Below, in pieces: positions 1 through 4,513 of a stretch of 5,521 nucleotides of DNA. Location of the stretch: NCBI GenBank assembly GCA_934255105.1, contig CAKQNH010000387.1, forward strand, positions 1 through 5,521, read 5' to 3'. A model generated the notes under the pieces. It made no database searches and was not told the origin of the DNA. It saw only the letters and a list, made by a program, of their open reading frames with translations. A program made the position numbers and the translations under genes. The stretch is from an uncultured Pirellulaceae bacterium (GTDB taxonomy: Bacteria; Planctomycetota; Planctomycetia; Pirellulales; Pirellulaceae). Each line of letters starts with the position of its first letter. Position 1 is the stretch's first letter.

Positions 1-31
1 ATAGGTCCGAGATTGTTTGGTCAACGTTCAT
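1..31 (-). CDS. 5' end of an unidentified gene (partial, runs off left edge)
   Basis: Only ten codons plus one base are inside the window, reading MNVDQTISDL from the ATG whose complement ends at 31. The support is the ribosome binding site: a full GGAGG lies on the minus strand at 43-39, exactly 7 nt before the ATG, and the frame stays open to the edge. A second ATG inside the same stretch sits directly on the GGAGG and is too close to be used. The gene is on the same strand as, and 125 bp downstream of, the prenyltransferase-repeat gene, so it may be a distal operon member or have its own promoter. Ten residues are not enough to assign a family. Confidence 0.55.
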   Translation of the reverse strand, partial: MNVDQTISDL

Positions 32-49
32 TATGCATCCTCCGATTCC

Positions 50-78
50 ATTTTAGCTGGCGACACAGGGCAAGTCGA
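50..78 (-). promoter_or_regulatory. possible sigma70-like promoter for the left-edge gene
   Basis: On the minus strand TCGACT (78-73, 4/6 to TTGACA) is followed after 17 bp by TAAAAT (55-50, 5/6 to TATAAT). Transcription would start near 43, almost on the GGAGG, giving a very short leader. The pair lies in the 125-bp gap after the prenyltransferase-repeat gene. It was matched by eye only and the short leader counts against it. Confidence 0.25.
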
Positions 79-156
79 GAGAGCCGAAAATCGGGGTAAC
101 CGTTCATGCAATAGTCGTTGTTCGCTCCGCCGATCATTGCTCTTCCAACTGAGCAG

Positions 157-1104
157 TCACACTGCTGTCTCGAGCAGGGCCAGAGTGCCGAGGCCGTAAA
201 ACGTGTATTCAACATCGTCGGCGGGGTCGAATTCAAACCCACGAAAGCCACCCTGAGGCTGTTGCATGCTGCGCGCGTACCGTCGGGCTGCGTCGATTGA
301 AATCAGCGGCAAGCGATCGATGTCTGCCAGGGTGACACAGGCGGTAAAGGTGCTCAGCATATCGCATAGCGGAATGCGTGTATTGGCCTGAAAACCACCT
401 TCGTCGCTTTGCCGATCGGCCAGAAAATCGGCCGCTTCCTCGGCTACGTGTTCGTCGAGCCGCCGTAGGACTCGCAGGGCACCGATAGCGGCCGCCGTTG
501 GGTTGGCACCGGAACGCTTGCCGACGCGAATCTCCAGAAAACCGCCGTCCGACTGTCGCTGGCTGAGCAAAAAACGATAGGCGGCCTCCGCGTCGGGGCA
601 AGGCTGCTCGATGAGCTCCAAGCACAGCAGAATTAAAAACGTTTGATAGGTACTCCCCGCCCGCCCTTCTAAACTCTTGCTAAAGCCACCATCGGCGCGG
701 CGCAGGTTGGCCAACAGGACAGCCAGCCGCGCCGACCAGTCGGCCCGCGTGGTTTCAAATGCATCCAAGCCGCAAGCTGCTTCGATCAGCTTGGCTGAGT
801 AGACCAGCGACAGCAGGTCGACAATCGTTTCGTGCCCCTGCATGCGGCCGCGCAAGAAACCAGCGCAGCGCTGGGCGAGCGCGCCGTCGAGCAATCCCAG
901 GATAGCCAAGCTGCGCAGGGCGAAACTGGTGTAATAGATGTCGCTCTCTCCCTCGCGGCCCGGCCAGCCGCCATCTTCGCGCTGGCGCGACAGCACGTAA
1001 TCTGCGTGCACTCGCTGCACGTCTTCAGGCAGTTGCGCCGCACCGATAGTCAAACGCACCATCAAGCGCCCTAGGTAGCCGAGTTGTTCGAGTTCCGCGT
1101 CCAC
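157..1104 (-). CDS. prenyltransferase/squalene-cyclase-repeat protein (alpha/alpha-toroid fold), atypical
   Basis: This 315-residue cytosolic-looking protein has five PFTB/QW-like repeats: QREDGGW (41-47), RADGGF (136-141), QSDGGF (184-189), QSDEGGF (232-238) and QPQGGF (282-287), each after a predicted helix. This is the alpha/alpha-barrel of protein prenyltransferase beta subunits and terpene cyclases. Aligned by eye to Rab geranylgeranyltransferase beta, the zinc Asp is kept (D248), but the Cys two residues later is Leu (L250) and the zinc His is Tyr (Y300, in DVEYTFYGLGTLALLE). Zinc-dependent protein prenylation is therefore unlikely, and no DXDD cyclase motif is seen. The substrate is unknown. 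The start is GTG, 8 bp after the thioesterase stop, with AGGGA just upstream, which suggests translational coupling. There is no signal peptide. The fold is confident; the function is not. Confidence 0.85.
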   Translation of the reverse strand: MDAELEQLGYLGRLMVRLTIGAAQLPEDVQRVHADYVLSRQREDGGWPGREGESDIYYTSFALRSLAILGLLDGALAQRCAGFLRGRMQGHETIVDLLSLVYSAKLIEAACGLDAFETTRADWSARLAVLLANLRRADGGFSKSLEGRAGSTYQTFLILLCLELIEQPCPDAEAAYRFLLSQRQSDGGFLEIRVGKRSGANPTAAAIGALRVLRRLDEHVAEEAADFLADRQSDEGGFQANTRIPLCDMLSTFTACVTLADIDRLPLISIDAARRYARSMQQPQGGFRGFEFDPADDVEYTFYGLGTLALLETAV

Positions 1105-1112
1105 CGGGTTCC

Positions 1113-1592
1113 CTACATGTACTGCTCGAGTTTTGCGCGCAGTTCGCTAGGAATCTCTATCGACTCAAGTGGGCTGCCAGTGCGGACCTTGCAGCACACC
1201 GCCACGACTTTGCCCTCGACCAGCGATTGCGCCTCGGGTGCTTGCGAAAGAGGCGCCTGCGAAAGAGGTATCTGGCCAACGACGGATTTTAAATCGAGCG
1301 CGAACTGGAACCCGTAGGTCACACTGCGAGTCCCCAGGCGCACGACTCGGACCTGGATGTTTAGACAATCTTCGAAGCGGGCCGAACCGCGATAGTCGCA
1401 CGAGACATGCACGCGGGGCCAGCTCAGGTGCCAACCGTCACCGATGTCGGTAGATACGGAGGTTCCCAAATGGCGTAGCAACGCGTGCTCAGCCTGCTCC
1501 ATATAGCAGAGGAACGCGGAGAAATGAGCGATCCCGGCCGCGTCGGTCTCGCAGAACTCGACCCGACGCGTGACTGAAAAAGGCTGGCTCAT
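1113..1592 (-). CDS. acyl-CoA thioesterase, 4HBT/YbgC-like hotdog fold
   Basis: The 159-residue product is probably a cytosolic hotdog hydrolase that cleaves acyl-CoA thioesters. The N-terminus carries the 4HBT signature VEFCETDAAGIAHFSAF, with D17 at the usual catalytic Asp position, followed by the long hotdog helix (MEQAEHALLR, 31-40) and beta strands to the C-terminus. The length is normal for the family (about 130-160). The frame is open 36 codons further upstream, but that would overlap rpsR. The ATG at 1592 is preferred because GGAG lies 7 nt before it and the family signature begins a few residues later. It starts 23 bp after rpsR and ends 8 bp before the prenyltransferase-repeat gene. 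A tandem PLSQA-PLSQA (109-118) sits in a loop between strands. Acyl substrate cannot be told; a YbgC-like or fatty-acyl role is inference. Confidence 0.88.
   Translation of the reverse strand: MSQPFSVTRRVEFCETDAAGIAHFSAFLCYMEQAEHALLRHLGTSVSTDIGDGWHLSWPRVHVSCDYRGSARFEDCLNIQVRVVRLGTRSVTYGFQFALDLKSVVGQIPLSQAPLSQAPEAQSLVEGKVVAVCCKVRTGSPLESIEIPSELRAKLEQYM
1239..1268 (-). repeat. 15-bp tandem duplication inside the thioesterase gene
   Basis: Two adjacent 15-bp units (1239-1253 and 1254-1268) match at 13 of 15 positions and encode PLSQA twice in frame. They lie in the predicted loop before a late beta strand, so the fold should tolerate them. This looks like a slippage duplication. Confidence 0.8.
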
Positions 1593-1615
1593 GAGCGCTC
1601 CGGTGCCGGGGCTGG

Positions 1616-1900
1616 CTACTCGCCCACGTAGGGGAGCAACGCCATGAAACGCGCGCGCTTGATCGCTTCGGTAGCCGCGTGTTGGCTGACAGCCGAGCAA
1701 CCGGTCTTGCGGCGTCCGACGATCCGACCGTGGCGATTGACCAGTTTCTTCAATGTTTCGAGATCTTTGTAATCGACGAACATCGGCCTTGGACGCTTGC
1801 CATCGACGAACAGCGGATCCTTACGTTTGGCTCGCGAGCGAATCCGCGATCGTTTCCTGGCGCGACTCTTAGCCGTTGGCGCTCGACGCAAAGTAGACAT
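1616..1900 (-). CDS. rpsR: 30S ribosomal protein bS18
   Basis: The 94-residue product is the small-subunit protein that pairs with bS6 on the 16S rRNA central domain. The diagnostic core is clear: [20 protein letters not shown] (41-60), RRKTGCSA (63-70) and [13 protein letters not shown] (79-91), corresponding to the IDYKD, TG and AIKRAR..LLPY blocks of the family. It is longer than the usual 75-80 residues. Residues 1-27 form an Arg/Lys-rich tail (13 basic residues) and lack the N-terminal Cys residues of zinc-type S18 proteins; the only Cys is C68. The ATG at 1900 has a purine-rich GAGAGG about 11 nt upstream, and no other Met occurs before residue 40. It is first in an apparent operon with a thioesterase, not in rpsF-ssb-rpsR-rplI. 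Confidence 0.96.
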   Translation of the reverse strand: MSTLRRAPTAKSRARKRSRIRSRAKRKDPLFVDGKRPRPMFVDYKDLETLKKLVNRHGRIVGRRKTGCSAVSQHAATEAIKRARFMALLPYVGE

Positions 1901-1935
1901 ATAAAATCAAACCTCTCTTAATTTGCCCAGCCTGT

Positions 1936-1947
1936 CGGGAAGCCCCG
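1936..1947 (-). promoter_or_regulatory. small hairpin in the rpsR leader
   Basis: The minus strand has CGGG-GCTT-CCCG about 36 nt before the rpsR start, a 4-bp perfect stem with a 4-nt loop, and a CCG triplet at its 5' foot. In many bacteria the S6:S18 complex represses its own mRNA through a CCG-containing leader structure. Whether this hairpin does so is speculation. Confidence 0.25.
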
Positions 1948-1974
1948 GACCAATAATTTGCTGTAGGATGGAGA

Positions 1975-2003
1975 AATTTATCATCAATTGGGCCAACCGA
2001 CAA
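1975..2003 (-). promoter_or_regulatory. candidate sigma70-like promoter for the rpsR operon
   Basis: On the minus strand TTGTCG (2003-1998, 4/6) and TAAATT (1980-1975, 4/6) are separated by exactly 17 bp. The predicted start near 1968 gives a leader of roughly 68 nt that includes the small CGGG/CCCG hairpin. It is the best-spaced pair I found upstream of rpsR, but neither box is perfect. Confidence 0.35.
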
Positions 2004-2020
2004 GGGCTGAAATCGCCAGC

Positions 2021-2043
2021 GACCTGGGAACGAGGGACCTGGG
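2021..2043 (+). repeat. short direct repeat GACCTGGG x2
   Basis: GACCTGGG occurs at 2021-2028 and 2036-2043, a 15-bp period, in non-coding DNA upstream of rpsR and next to a run of G. The function is unknown and the repeat is short enough to be chance. Confidence 0.5.
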
Positions 2044-2075
2044 GGGAATTTTGCTCGGCCTCTCACCCCCCGCCC

Positions 2076-2331
2076 CCCTGGGCTGACGAATCGGTGTTAA
2101 ACAGGTGAAAAATGCGTGGTCGCAAGTTTTCTCCCTTCACTCACAAAGAGCAAGGCAAAAGAATGTGCGCGCACGGATATTTTTCTGTCTCGATTTTTCT
2201 GTCTAAAATTAGAAGAGTCCTAGGCCACAGCACGTTTTCGAGAAAGAGGGATGTTGATGCAATGCGACCATTTCCACGCCAGGCAAAGCCACCCAGACAT
2301 CCCAAATCGCCACCGATTCGTCAGGCCAGGG
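2076..2331. repeat. 21-bp inverted-repeat pair bracketing 214 bp (MITE-like)
   Basis: The minus strand at 2096-2076 and the plus strand at 2311-2331 share CACCGATTCGTCAG, then one mismatch (C/G), then CCAGGG: 20 of 21 bases. Outside the pair both sides continue into G-rich tracts that are roughly similar with a small gap; inside, similarity stops at once. The 214 bp between contain no convincing gene, but do carry a 10-bp palindrome (2165-2174) and a T-rich direct repeat (2179-2204). This fits a small non-autonomous element or two opposed copies of an interspersed repeat. No target-site duplication is visible. Confidence 0.6.
2165..2204 (+). repeat. palindrome plus T-rich direct repeat ATTTTTCTGTCT x2
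   Basis: The 10-bp perfect palindrome GTGCGCGCAC (2165-2174) is followed by two identical 12-mers ATTTTTCTGTCT (2179-2190 and 2193-2204) spaced by CG. On the other strand they read AGACAGAAAAAT. From memory, AGAAAAAT-type motifs recur between planctomycete genes; that was not checked. The role is unknown. Confidence 0.65.
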
Positions 2332-2378
2332 CGAGGGGGAGGATGCATTATGCGCATTATGAAGTGGGGCGGTCGAGT

Positions 2379-2888
2379 CTACGGGGTAGGTGGTAGGTGA
2401 CCATACGGAGTAGGTGCAGGCGATCTGCCACCCCAGTGGTCGTCGTCCCCAGTGTTGGTGTCGAGCGAGGGGCGAGGTTGGAACATGGGCCGCGTGGGCA
2501 ATGGTTGAAAACGCGGATAGGGGGGCGGCTCAGGCAGATCTCTCTTAGCTTTCCAGTCAGCCCACCGCTTTGGCACGGGCCACCCCACGAATTCGCGGTG
2601 CGGCAGCGACGACAACCAATCGGGGGGGCAACTACCATCCCACGCGCCATAATGTGGCTCGACGCTCCGCGTCAGTATTCCCTCATAAAGTGGCTCGACG
2701 CTCCGCGTCGGTACTCCCTGAAGACCTTCAGTCCCACACGCACCGCCCGCACAACCGCTTCCCACAAGATGAGCATCTAGTCCAGATGCTGGATTGACAG
2801 GTATACTCAGCACACGGCAGCCGCTGCCGCTGGCCAACAGCCAAAAAACAAGCAGAATAGATCGAATTATTTTTGGCAAGTTGGTCAT
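2379..2888 (-). CDS. small Pro-rich putative lipoprotein containing repeat-derived segments
   Basis: The 169-residue product begins with a basic n-region and hydrophobic core (MTNLPKIIRSILLVFWLLA) ending at SGSGC, a loose lipobox with C24 as the likely lipidated Cys, so export to a membrane is inferred. A Gly/Cys stretch (43-52) follows, then two tandem 12-residue repeats with TRSVEP (58-81) encoded by the 36-bp repeat pair. Next is a Trp/Pro-rich part (PPDWL, WADWKAKRDLPEPPPYPRF, PLPTRPMF; 88-136) that reminds me of small planctomycete secreted proteins. The tail is Pro/Gly-rich. A GTG nine codons upstream is possible, but the ATG at 2888 gives a normal signal peptide and has GGTGG 7 nt upstream. 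No function is known. A gene is likely but unproven. Confidence 0.6.
   Translation of the reverse strand: MTNLPKIIRSILLVFWLLASGSGCRVLSIPVNPASGLDAHLVGSGCAGGACGTEGLQGVPTRSVEPLYEGILTRSVEPHYGAWDGSCPPDWLSSLPHREFVGWPVPKRWADWKAKRDLPEPPPYPRFQPLPTRPMFQPRPSLDTNTGDDDHWGGRSPAPTPYGHLPPTP
2648..2719 (+). repeat. 36-bp tandem repeat x2, REP-like palindromes (family 1)
   Basis: Units 2648-2683 and 2684-2719 match at 33 of 36 positions. Each has GTGG, CTC, then a perfect palindrome GACGC-TCC-GCGTC (2661-2673 and 2697-2709). The second copy pairs one further C-G. The 36-bp period keeps the minus-strand lipoprotein frame open and adds 12 residues per unit. The GTGG foot plus hairpin resembles REP elements; mobility is inference. 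Confidence 0.85.
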
Positions 2889-2941
2889 GGATATCCACCC
2901 GGGCGCTTGATTCACCCCGGTGCTCGCGCGAAGCTAGCACA

Positions 2942-2970
2942 CATATAGTCGCAGGCTGGAAGCCGTTCAA
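2942..2970 (-). promoter_or_regulatory. candidate promoter of the lipoprotein gene
   Basis: The minus strand has TTGAAC (2970-2965, 4/6) and TATATG (2947-2942, 4/6) exactly 17 bp apart, with a predicted start about 47 nt before the ATG at 2888. The spacer contains the palindrome GGCT-TCC-AGCC (2964-2954). A 6-bp inverted repeat lies just upstream of the -35 box. Confidence 0.4.
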
Positions 2971-2975
2971 CGACC

Positions 2976-2992
2976 AGTGGGGCGATCCCACT
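2976..2992. promoter_or_regulatory. inverted repeat upstream of the lipoprotein promoter candidate
   Basis: AGTGGG and CCCACT form a 6-bp perfect inverted repeat with five bases between (a G-T pair could extend it). It lies 6 bp upstream of the -35 candidate for the minus-strand gene. It could be an operator or a degenerate interspersed repeat. No T-run follows on either strand, so it is not a terminator. Confidence 0.35.
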
Positions 2993-3071
2993 ATCGTTTA
3001 ATCGGCCGTGCGATCTGTGTCGCTTGAGCCAATTGCAGCGACTGCGCCGGATACAGCAACTTTGCGGGCTT

Positions 3072-3191
3072 CGTGGGATGAGCTTCCAGCTTGTCCGTGG
3101 GATAAGCTTCCAGCTTGTCCGTGGGATAAGCTTCCAGCTTGTCACTGGTATAAGCCTCCAGCTTGTCCGTGGTATAAGCTTCCAGCTTGTC
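3072..3191 (+). repeat. 24-bp tandem repeat x5, REP-like palindromes (family 2)
   Basis: Five head-to-tail 24-bp units start at 3072, 3096, 3120, 3144 and 3168. Units 2 and 3 are identical; the fourth is the most diverged. The consensus holds GTGG, GAT, AAGCT-TCC-AGCTT, GTC; as plus-strand RNA the stem extends to 8 bp with one G-U pair. All frames stay open because 24 divides by three, so apparent ORFs on both strands (repeating FQLVRGIS or TSWKLIPR) are artefacts. The array ends 40 bp before the dus start and lies in its likely leader or promoter region. Confidence 0.95.
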
Positions 3192-3231
3192 ATTTTTGAG
3201 CTCCTGCTCTGTAGGAAGGTAAACTTTAACA

Positions 3232-4383
3232 GTGAGTAATCAGGCTATCGCAACCGAGACTTCCGACACTATGGCTGCTGTTTCCGCAGGCAACGCAATT
3301 TCGGTGCGGCCCCTTGCGCTACCACACTTGAAGATCGGCAACCTCGATTTGGGATTTCCGATAGTCCAGGCGGCGCTCAGCGGCTACAGCGACTGGCCGA
3401 TGCGGATGCTGGCTCGCGAGCACGGGGCGAGCTACACGCTGTGTGAAGTCATGCTCGATCAATTCCTGGTCGCCTTCCGCAATCGCAGCAAAAACAAGCA
3501 TTTTCTATACAATTCGGCGGAAGAGCAGCCTGTCGCGGGGCAACTGATGGGGGCCGAGCCCGAGCAGTTCGCCTTGGGTGCCAAGCGACTGGTGGAAGCC
3601 GGCTTTGCGGTGATCGACATCAATTTTGGCTGTCCAGTAAAGAAGGTGCTGGGACGTTGTCGCGGCGGGTTCCACCTGAGCCAGCCGCCGATCGCCTTGG
3701 AGATCATTCGTCGCACGCGCGATATCGTCCCGCCGGAGATACCGGTGACGGTCAAGATGCGGCGTGGCCTCGACGACTCGTCGGCCAGTCGCGACCAGTT
3801 TTTCGAGATCCTGTCGGGTGGCTTTGAGGCCGGGTTAGCGGCGGCGACCGTACATGGCCGAACGGTTGTACAGCGTTATAAAGGCCCCAGTCGCTGGGAA
3901 TTCTTAAAGGACGTCAAGCAAGCGTTTCCGAACCAAACCATCCTGGGTAGCGGCGACTTGTTCACGGCCGACGATTGCCTGCGGATGCTGGCGGAGACGG
4001 GGGTCGACGGAGTGACCGTGGCTCGCGGTGCGATTGGCAACCCTTGGATTTTCGAACAGACTCGCGCCTTGGCTCAAGGGCAACCGCTGCCGCCGCCGCC
4101 GAGCTTGTTCCGGCAACGCGAGGTCATGCAGCGACATTGGGACCTAGCCGAGCAGATCTATGGCCCAGGCCAGACCGGCGTGTTGATGCGCAAATTCGGC
4201 ATCAAGTACTCGACCAGCCATCCGCAGGGGGTGGAGGTGCGTTCGGCATTTATACGAGTGCGCGAGCGCGATCAGTGGCGGTCCGCATTGGACCAATGGT
4301 ATTCCGAGGATCTACCCGGCGTTTACCCCTCGCCGGACAGCCACCGCGCGCAGGCCTCGGGGTGTACGGCAGAAACAGAATGA
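3232..4383 (+). CDS. dus: tRNA-dihydrouridine synthase (DusB-like)
   Basis: This 383-residue cytosolic flavoenzyme reduces uridine to dihydrouridine in tRNA using FMN and NADPH. Visible motifs run in the Dus order: PIVQAALSGYSDWPMR (43-58) at the start of the TIM barrel, QLMGAEP (104-110), DINFGCPVKKV (129-139) with C134 as the probable catalytic Cys, VKMRRG (174-179), VHGRT (207-211), GSGDLF (239-244) and ARGAIGNPWIF (264-274) for FMN phosphate. The C-terminal helical domain reads RKFGIKYS (320-327) where DusB usually has RKH..WY. About 25 N-terminal residues precede the core. The start is GTG with AGGAAGG upstream, though the 12-nt spacing is long; the ATG at 3271 lacks a ribosome site. Which tRNA position it modifies is unclear. 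Confidence 0.95.
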   Translation: MSNQAIATETSDTMAAVSAGNAISVRPLALPHLKIGNLDLGFPIVQAALSGYSDWPMRMLAREHGASYTLCEVMLDQFLVAFRNRSKNKHFLYNSAEEQPVAGQLMGAEPEQFALGAKRLVEAGFAVIDINFGCPVKKVLGRCRGGFHLSQPPIALEIIRRTRDIVPPEIPVTVKMRRGLDDSSASRDQFFEILSGGFEAGLAAATVHGRTVVQRYKGPSRWEFLKDVKQAFPNQTILGSGDLFTADDCLRMLAETGVDGVTVARGAIGNPWIFEQTRALAQGQPLPPPPSLFRQREVMQRHWDLAEQIYGPGQTGVLMRKFGIKYSTSHPQGVEVRSAFIRVRERDQWRSALDQWYSEDLPGVYPSPDSHRAQASGCTAETE

Positions 4384-4412
4384 GCAATTCGGCAGCTATT
4401 TTGCGGAAAATT

Positions 4413-4442
4413 TTGACATTTGGGATCTGTTTCGGATAGCCT
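4413..4442 (+). promoter_or_regulatory. candidate promoter for the HEAT-like protein gene
   Basis: A perfect TTGACA (4413-4418) lies in AT-rich DNA 30 bp after dus. Eighteen bases later TAGCCT (4437-4442) keeps the key TA...T positions of a -10 box. Transcription would start near 4449, so the leader would carry the stem-loop at 4459-4486. The -35 is strong and the -10 weak. Confidence 0.4.
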
Positions 4443-4458
4443 AGTAGCTGGGAGTGTT

Positions 4459-4486
4459 TGCTGCGCACACCGTCGGCTGCGCAGCA
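4459..4486 (+). promoter_or_regulatory. 9-bp stem-loop in the 5' leader of the HEAT-like gene
   Basis: TGCTGCGCA (4459-4467) and TGCGCAGCA (4478-4486) form a perfect 9-bp stem with a 10-nt loop, and two G-T pairs could extend it. It ends 27 nt before the next ATG and 14 nt before its GGAG. No T-run follows, so an intrinsic terminator for dus is unlikely. An mRNA-stabilising or regulatory leader hairpin is possible. Confidence 0.6.
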
Positions 4487-4513
4487 GGATGTTACGTACT
4501 GGAGAACGGGTAA

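Larger units (their letters stand above)
1901..2378. other. 478-bp non-coding region between rpsR and the lipoprotein gene
   Basis: I see no credible gene here. The open frames are Arg/Pro-rich, lack recognisable domains and cross the repeats. Besides the rpsR leader and inverted repeats, it holds a C-rich tract (2065-2078), the self-complementary GTGCGCGCAC (2165-2174), and GCATTATG twice (2345-2352, 2354-2361) around the palindrome ATGCGCAT. No hairpin followed by a T-run was found as a terminator for the lipoprotein gene. Confidence 0.6.
2889..3231. other. 343-bp divergent intergenic region between lipoprotein gene and dus
   Basis: This stretch separates a minus-strand and a plus-strand gene and must drive both. 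It holds the lipoprotein promoter candidate, the AGTGGG/CCCACT inverted repeat and the 24-bp array. I found no well-spaced plus-strand promoter for dus. The end of the last repeat plus the next base gives TTGTCA (5/6 to a -35), but the matching -10 would overlap the dus ribosome site, so it is not called. Confidence 0.6.

Noticed and set aside
139..154. Minus-strand GCTC-AGTTGGAA-GAGC, very like a tRNA D-arm
   Set aside because: No anticodon stem, T-arm or acceptor stem can be formed around it, and it lies just after the stop of the prenyltransferase-repeat gene. It is probably chance.
1593..1700. Upstream extension of the thioesterase to 1700
   Set aside because: It would overlap rpsR by 85 bp, lacks family similarity, and the internal ATG at 1592 has a good ribosome site.
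2112..2396. 94-codon plus-strand frame between rpsR and the lipoprotein gene
   Set aside because: It crosses the inverted repeat and the T-rich repeat, is Arg/Pro-rich without a recognisable domain, and overlaps the end of the lipoprotein gene.
2350..2400. 16-codon plus-strand ORF (MRIMKWGGRVYGVGGR) after a GGGGGAGG
   Set aside because: It overlaps the minus-strand lipoprotein end, has no downstream plus-strand gene to lead, and the purine run is part of the G-rich repeat edge.
2397..2780. Plus-strand 127-codon frame opposite the lipoprotein gene
   Set aside because: Its composition (Arg/Pro/Thr-rich) is that of an antisense shadow, with no signal peptide or motif, whereas the minus frame has a signal peptide, lipobox-like Cys and a ribosome site.
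3072..3191. CRISPR array
   Set aside because: The units are directly adjacent 24-mers with no variable spacers, and no cas gene is present.
2912..3239. Open frames across the 24-bp array on both strands (repeating TSWKLIPR or FQLVRGIS)
   Set aside because: They arise only because 24 is a multiple of three. The flanking sequence has no domain, and the array is better explained as non-coding palindromes.
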